From Cyanobacteria bacterium UBA8803 (GTDB lineage: Bacteria; Cyanobacteriota; Cyanobacteriia; Cyanobacteriales; Coleofasciculaceae): a DNA stretch of 15,424 nt. Positions 11,946 to 15,424 of this stretch are shown here, one piece after another; position 1 is the stretch's first letter; every line of letters begins with the position of its first letter. The position numbers and the translations under genes were made by a program. Under the pieces are notes generated by a model, which was not told where the DNA came from, searched no databases, and saw only the letters and a program-made list of their open reading frames with translations. The stretch is from positions 234 through 15,657 of the forward strand of contig DNXU01000614.1 of assembly GCA_003505715.1 (NCBI GenBank), written 5' to 3'.

Positions 11946-13490
11946 ATGTCAGGCCAAACCGCAACGTCTAAAAAATGGCTTCAACCTATTGACCGTCTGG
12001 CTTTAGGTATTATGGTGGTGCTGAGCCTGCTGATTGGCCTATTGCTGTTAAGTGGTGATCGCACGGCTCCTCGGGTACGCGATTTCAGTTGGCAGGACAA
12101 GCAAGTCAGCGCTAGGGATACGGCCTTTATCCTCACCTTTAGCCGCCCCATGCATCATGCCAGCGTAGAAAAAAATCTCCAGCTGGCTCCCGTTCTGCCT
12201 GAAGGGAAACCGGAGCAGTCACTAATTAAAGGAAAAATTAGCTGGGCAGGGCGTAAAATGGCCTATACCTTGCCCGCTCCCCTACCTTATGGCACGTCCT
12301 ATCAACTCCAGCTGGGACAGGCTAAAGAGCAGTTACCAGGTAGGGCAAGTCAGGGGAAGTCCCTGGCACCCTTTCAGGCTACCTTCCGCAGCCGCGATCG
12401 CGTTTTTGCCTATGTGGGGGTTGAGGGCCAAGAACAAGGACGGTTAGTTCTTTACAACCTCACTCAGCAGAAAAAAACCCTCCTAACTCCCCCCGATTTA
12501 GTGGTCATGGAATTTAAGCCCTACTCCGACGGTGACCGGATTTTGTTTTCGGCCAATGATCGCCAAAATGAGGCTAAGGGCTTGCTTACCGAACAACTGT
12601 ATACCGTAACCACGGGTCTGTCATTTACATCGCCAGGGCGACGGCCTGGATCGGCAAAACCAGCAGGGAAAATTGAGTTGGTTTTGGATAGTAAAGAGTA
12701 TCAAAATTTGCAATTTGATTTATCTGCCGACGGGCAGAGTATTGTCGTACAGCGCGTGAAACGATCCAACCAGGCTGAGTTTGGCCTGTGGCTGCTCCAA
12801 CCGGGTAAGGAGCCGCGACCATTAGAAACCCAAGCTAGTGGTGAATTTTTAATTGCGCCTGACAGCGCCTCTATCGCTGTCCTGCAAGGACAGGGAGTAG
12901 CAATTCTGCCCTTGACCTCGGAGGCAGCAGCCAAGCCGTTGGATTTTCTCCCCAAGTTTGGCAAAGTACTCAGCTTTTCTGGGGATGGTGCGGCAGCAAC
13001 GATGGTCAAGTTTAATACAGACTATACGCGATCGCTGTTTTGGGTAAACAACCAGGGCGTTGAGAAAGAACTGCTGCGCACCACAGGTTCGATTCTTAAC
13101 TGCCAGTTTACGCCAACTAAAGAAAAGCTCTACTGCCTGCTAACCCAACTGATTAAAGGAGAAGACTACCGGGAAGAACCTTTTATTGCTGCCATCGACC
13201 TCAAGCCTAACCAGGCTAGCAGTAAAATCCCCGTACAACCGTTAGTGGTTCTACCGGAGCAACGAGATATCCAAATCAGTTTGTCTCCAGATGGCTTGGC
13301 CTTACTCTTCGATCAGGTTGCGACCAAACCACCCTCAGCGAGCGATACTTTAAAGACAAGTGATGGACAAGCGATCGCCACGGGCCGTCTGTGGCTCCTG
13401 CCTATAGTTGATACGGCAACTTCAGAGTCTCCCCCTCAGGTGCAACCCGATGAGCTGTTACCAGGTTTTCATCCCCGTTGGTTGCCTTGA
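11946..13490 (+). CDS. Membrane-anchored protein with Ig-like domain and beta-propeller-like region
   Basis: A 514-aa protein with a short basic N-terminus and one membrane segment (about residues 18-36, LALGIMVVLSLLIGLLLLS). No cleavage site is obvious, so the bulk probably faces the periplasm while anchored in the membrane. Residues about 43-150 (APRVRDFSWQDKQVSARDTAFILTFSRPM, then YTLPAPLPYGTSYQLQL) resemble a bacterial SbsA/Big_5 Ig-like domain. The rest shows repeated strand motifs with SxDGxxI signatures (LSADGQSIVVQR, LSPDGLALLF, FKPYSDGDRILFSAND) like TolB/WD40-type propellers. It ends at FHPRWLP, as propeller closings often do. I know of no defined function; a scaffold or binding role at the cell envelope is inferred. 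No strong ribosome site is visible before ATG 11946. Confidence 0.8.
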   Translation: MSGQTATSKKWLQPIDRLALGIMVVLSLLIGLLLLSGDRTAPRVRDFSWQDKQVSARDTAFILTFSRPMHHASVEKNLQLAPVLPEGKPEQSLIKGKISWAGRKMAYTLPAPLPYGTSYQLQLGQAKEQLPGRASQGKSLAPFQATFRSRDRVFAYVGVEGQEQGRLVLYNLTQQKKTLLTPPDLVVMEFKPYSDGDRILFSANDRQNEAKGLLTEQLYTVTTGLSFTSPGRRPGSAKPAGKIELVLDSKEYQNLQFDLSADGQSIVVQRVKRSNQAEFGLWLLQPGKEPRPLETQASGEFLIAPDSASIAVLQGQGVAILPLTSEAAAKPLDFLPKFGKVLSFSGDGAAATMVKFNTDYTRSLFWVNNQGVEKELLRTTGSILNCQFTPTKEKLYCLLTQLIKGEDYREEPFIAAIDLKPNQASSKIPVQPLVVLPEQRDIQISLSPDGLALLFDQVATKPPSASDTLKTSDGQAIATGRLWLLPIVDTATSESPPQVQPDELLPGFHPRWLP

Positions 13491-13503
13491 ATGTAAATAG
13501 TAG

Positions 13504-13578
13504 TGAGTTATGCGTTATTAGTTATTAGTTATTAGTTATTAGTTAAGAAACTCTTGCCAACCGATCGCTGATAACTCA
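13504..13578. repeat. GTTATTA tandem heptamers flanked by an 8-bp inverted repeat
   Basis: Four GTTATTA units (13514-13541) plus a partial one stand just after the propeller gene. TGAGTTAT (13504-13511) and ATAACTCA (13571-13578) flank them as an inverted repeat. This is a second heptamer family, different from the GATGAGG type. It may mark the transcript end, but there is no typical terminator. Confidence 0.75.
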
Positions 13579-13635
13579 TAAACCATAACCCTGTATCGAG
13601 AGTGGCACGGCATCTACCCTGTCCGCCGGTTCTTC

Positions 13636-15390
13636 ATGCAAATCCAGAACTTCCTCGACCGATACCGACAAGGCGAACGCAATTTTACCCAGGTTGACCT
13701 CAGTGGGGCTAGCCTTAGGGGTGCGGATCTGCGAAACATTAACTTAAGCGGTGCCAATTTGACTAGCGCCAACCTTAGTTGGGCATCTTTAGATCGCGCT
13801 AATTTGGCGGGTGCGATACTCCATCAGGCGGATCTGCACAATGCCATACTCAACAACAGCAATTTGGATCGAGCCAACTTGAGCCGAGCCAATCTCCGTA
13901 AAGTGGATCTACGTTTAGCTACCCTACGCTCGGCTAACTTGACTTGGGCAGATGCCAGTAATGCTGACTTGAGCGAAGCCGATCTGAGCAACGCTCAGTT
14001 AGACCGCATTAATCTTACCCAGGCTCAACTTAACAACACTTTACTCATCGGGGCACAGTTGATGGAAGCCAATCTCTGTTATACCAACCTGATGGGTGCC
14101 AACCTGAGCACTGCAAATCTGCGGGAAGCTCGCTTAGAAGTTGCAGATTTAGGAGGAGCCATTTTAGTGGGTGCTAATTTAACCGAAGCTAACATCCAGG
14201 GAGCTTACCTGCGAGCTGCAAATTTGAGTGAGGCAGACTTACATAGAGCTATTTTGACGAATGCCGATATGAGCGAAGCCAATTGCGATCGCGCCCACTT
14301 CAGCCGAGCTAATCTCACGGGTGCTTATTCGATCAAAACTAACTTTGCCCGCGCAGATTTACAACGAGCGGTGCTTCAGAATGTTTATTTATTGCGTACT
14401 GACTTAAGTGATGCCAATTTAAGAGGAGCTGACTTGCGGCGAGCTGACTTAAGTGGTGCTTACTTAAAAAATGCCATCTTGAGTGAGGCGAATTTGACAG
14501 ATGCCCATTTCCTGGAAAGTTATTTGATTGGCACTCAACTGGACAAAACCGAACTGACTGGTTGCTGCATTCACAATTGGCACCTTGAGAATGTAGATCT
14601 ATCCCAGGTAAATTGCCGTTACGTTTTTACCGGGTTCAACCATACGACCCAAAGCCCCTGCGATCGCTATCCTGTTAGTGGCAACCTGCCCTTTGGGAAA
14701 CTGGGTCAAGCTAACTTGACCGCTTGTTTAACAATAGATGTTCAGTTCGTAGAAGTTCCCAACTGGGAAGCGCTGGTATTTACCCTAGCTCGACTGGAAC
14801 GGGAATACCCTGACCTTCAGCTCACTATTCAAGGGTATGAACGAAGGGTGGGGCAATACCTCTTAAAGTTGTCAGCCAACTCATCGGTCAATCCCCAACT
14901 GTTGAGGGAACGTATATTGCAACTTTACTCTCAGATTTCCCAGAATTTCACAGCTCAACGCCAAGCTATATTGAAGGTTCTACAAATTGAAAGATCCTCA
15001 GATTCCAGATCCCCATCTCTACTCCAACTGATTAACTTGCCATCCCTGCCCCTAATTTCAGCCGATCATCAGCAGCAGATTTACCGACAGGTTGTCTATC
15101 AGATTCAACAGATTATTATGTCCCAACCACCGGAGAAATTTTTAGTTAGTGTGCAGCGGTTGTTGAAATTTTTGAAGCAACACAATATTTCGACGGAAGA
15201 AATCCAACAAGATATAATCGGTTCCGCTATTCTCAAGCGAGCTGAAAAAGATGCAATGTTTCAAAAACAGCTATTGCAGTGGGAAAAAAGTGCCGATCGC
15301 ATCGCTCGTTTTTCCACAGTGGGGCAGGCGATGTGTTCGGCTATTTCCCTCATTTTATCTGAAGCCCAGTCCTCTTTAGAGAAGGGATGA
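13636..15390 (+). CDS. Long pentapeptide-repeat protein with C-terminal helical domain
   Basis: A 584-aa protein. Residues about 15-325 are around 60 consecutive A(D/N)LXX pentapeptides (for example LSGANLTSANLSWASLDRANL), which fold as a right-handed quadrilateral beta-helix of about 15 coils. The repeats have no signal peptide or membrane segment, so it is probably cytoplasmic. After a linker (YVFTGFNHTTQSPCDRYPVSGNLPFG) a non-repeat domain follows: WEALVFTLARLEREYPDLQLTIQGYERRVGQYLLKLSANS, then long helices to the end. This C-terminus resembles that of other cyanobacterial pentapeptide proteins, with no known activity to cite. ATG 13636 fits the beginning of the repeats, though no clear ribosome site precedes it. 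The stop TGA lies inside the first copy of the GATGAGG heptamer array, so repeat growth may have set the end of the protein. Confidence 0.92.
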   Translation: MQIQNFLDRYRQGERNFTQVDLSGASLRGADLRNINLSGANLTSANLSWASLDRANLAGAILHQADLHNAILNNSNLDRANLSRANLRKVDLRLATLRSANLTWADASNADLSEADLSNAQLDRINLTQAQLNNTLLIGAQLMEANLCYTNLMGANLSTANLREARLEVADLGGAILVGANLTEANIQGAYLRAANLSEADLHRAILTNADMSEANCDRAHFSRANLTGAYSIKTNFARADLQRAVLQNVYLLRTDLSDANLRGADLRRADLSGAYLKNAILSEANLTDAHFLESYLIGTQLDKTELTGCCIHNWHLENVDLSQVNCRYVFTGFNHTTQSPCDRYPVSGNLPFGKLGQANLTACLTIDVQFVEVPNWEALVFTLARLEREYPDLQLTIQGYERRVGQYLLKLSANSSVNPQLLRERILQLYSQISQNFTAQRQAILKVLQIERSSDSRSPSLLQLINLPSLPLISADHQQQIYRQVVYQIQQIIMSQPPEKFLVSVQRLLKFLKQHNISTEEIQQDIIGSAILKRAEKDAMFQKQLLQWEKSADRIARFSTVGQAMCSAISLILSEAQSSLEKG

Positions 15391-15424
15391 GGGATGAGGG
15401 ATGAGGGGGTGAGGGGGTGAGGGG
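15384..15424. repeat. GATGAGG heptamer array at window end
   Basis: Three GGGATGA-type units followed by two GGGGTGA-type units run to the window edge. They share the sequence of the 11809-11934 repeats. The first unit supplies the stop codon of the pentapeptide gene. The array probably continues beyond the window. Confidence 0.85.

Noticed and set aside
12701..13009. Minus-strand open frame of 102 codons inside the propeller gene
   Set aside because: A shadow of the conserved plus-strand gene, with no ribosome site or recognisable motif.
13514..13545. Transcription terminator after the propeller gene
   Set aside because: The region is a tandem heptamer with a distant 8-bp inverted repeat; there is no compact GC stem followed by a T-run.

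Overview
The window looks like a chromosome segment of a cyanobacterium, probably a filamentous or large-genome type. The HIP1 octamer GCGATCGC recurs throughout. Short heptanucleotide tandem repeats lie between genes. Gene families typical of the phylum are present: Uma2 nucleases, a DUF433 toxin-antitoxin pair, a long pentapeptide-repeat protein, and a multi-sensor histidine kinase with a LOV domain and a cyanobacteriochrome-type GAF domain. The order cannot be fixed from the sequence alone. No tRNA, rRNA or CRISPR array was seen.

Layout. (1) 1-1040 is the 3' part of lpxB (lipid A disaccharide synthase), a core envelope gene. (2) About 1041-9419 is an accessory island of small, mostly plus-strand genes. 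It holds a DUF433/PIN-like toxin-antitoxin pair (1175-1941), an orphan antitoxin (2225-2422), a Uma2 nuclease (2463-3071), a Phd/YoeB pair (3311-3864), an unknown minus-strand gene (3856-4377), a broken AAA ATPase remnant (4425-4553), a HEPN-like protein with many zinc-ribbon cysteine pairs (4813-5796), and an overlapping two-gene unit of unknown function (6030-6982). After these come a nucleotidyltransferase (7084-7662) with a small helical partner (7659-7964), a DUF1016/YhcG PD-(D/E)XK nuclease (7933-8931), a 71-aa gene, and a patch of gene fragments (9190-9390). (3) 9420-15390 is a more orderly region: the sensor kinase (minus strand), a membrane-anchored Ig-like/beta-propeller protein, and a pentapeptide-repeat protein, separated by heptamer repeats.

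The island shows both gain and decay. Two hairpin repeats (1988-2074 and 5832-5919) have the organisation of integron attC sites: inverted core sites, a conserved stem with the same two bulged bases in both copies, and stem bases that covary. Both lie just downstream of a plus-strand gene, so cassette-style acquisition is a real possibility, although no integrase is in view. Decay is shown by two adjacent genes, the nucleotidyltransferase and the DUF1016 nuclease. Each is open across its full length except for one TAG where its family has tryptophan. It is also shown by the AAA remnant, by a Phd antitoxin without a usual start codon, and by a 56-bp exact copy of part of one gene stranded near the kinase.

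The strongest candidates for undescribed biology are: the HEPN/zinc-ribbon gene followed by the best attC-like site; the overlapping unknown pair 6030-6982; and the kinase, which combines a LOV domain carrying leucine in place of the usual flavin-contacting glutamine with a DXCF-type bilin-binding GAF domain. All family assignments come from recognising motifs by eye; no database search was run.
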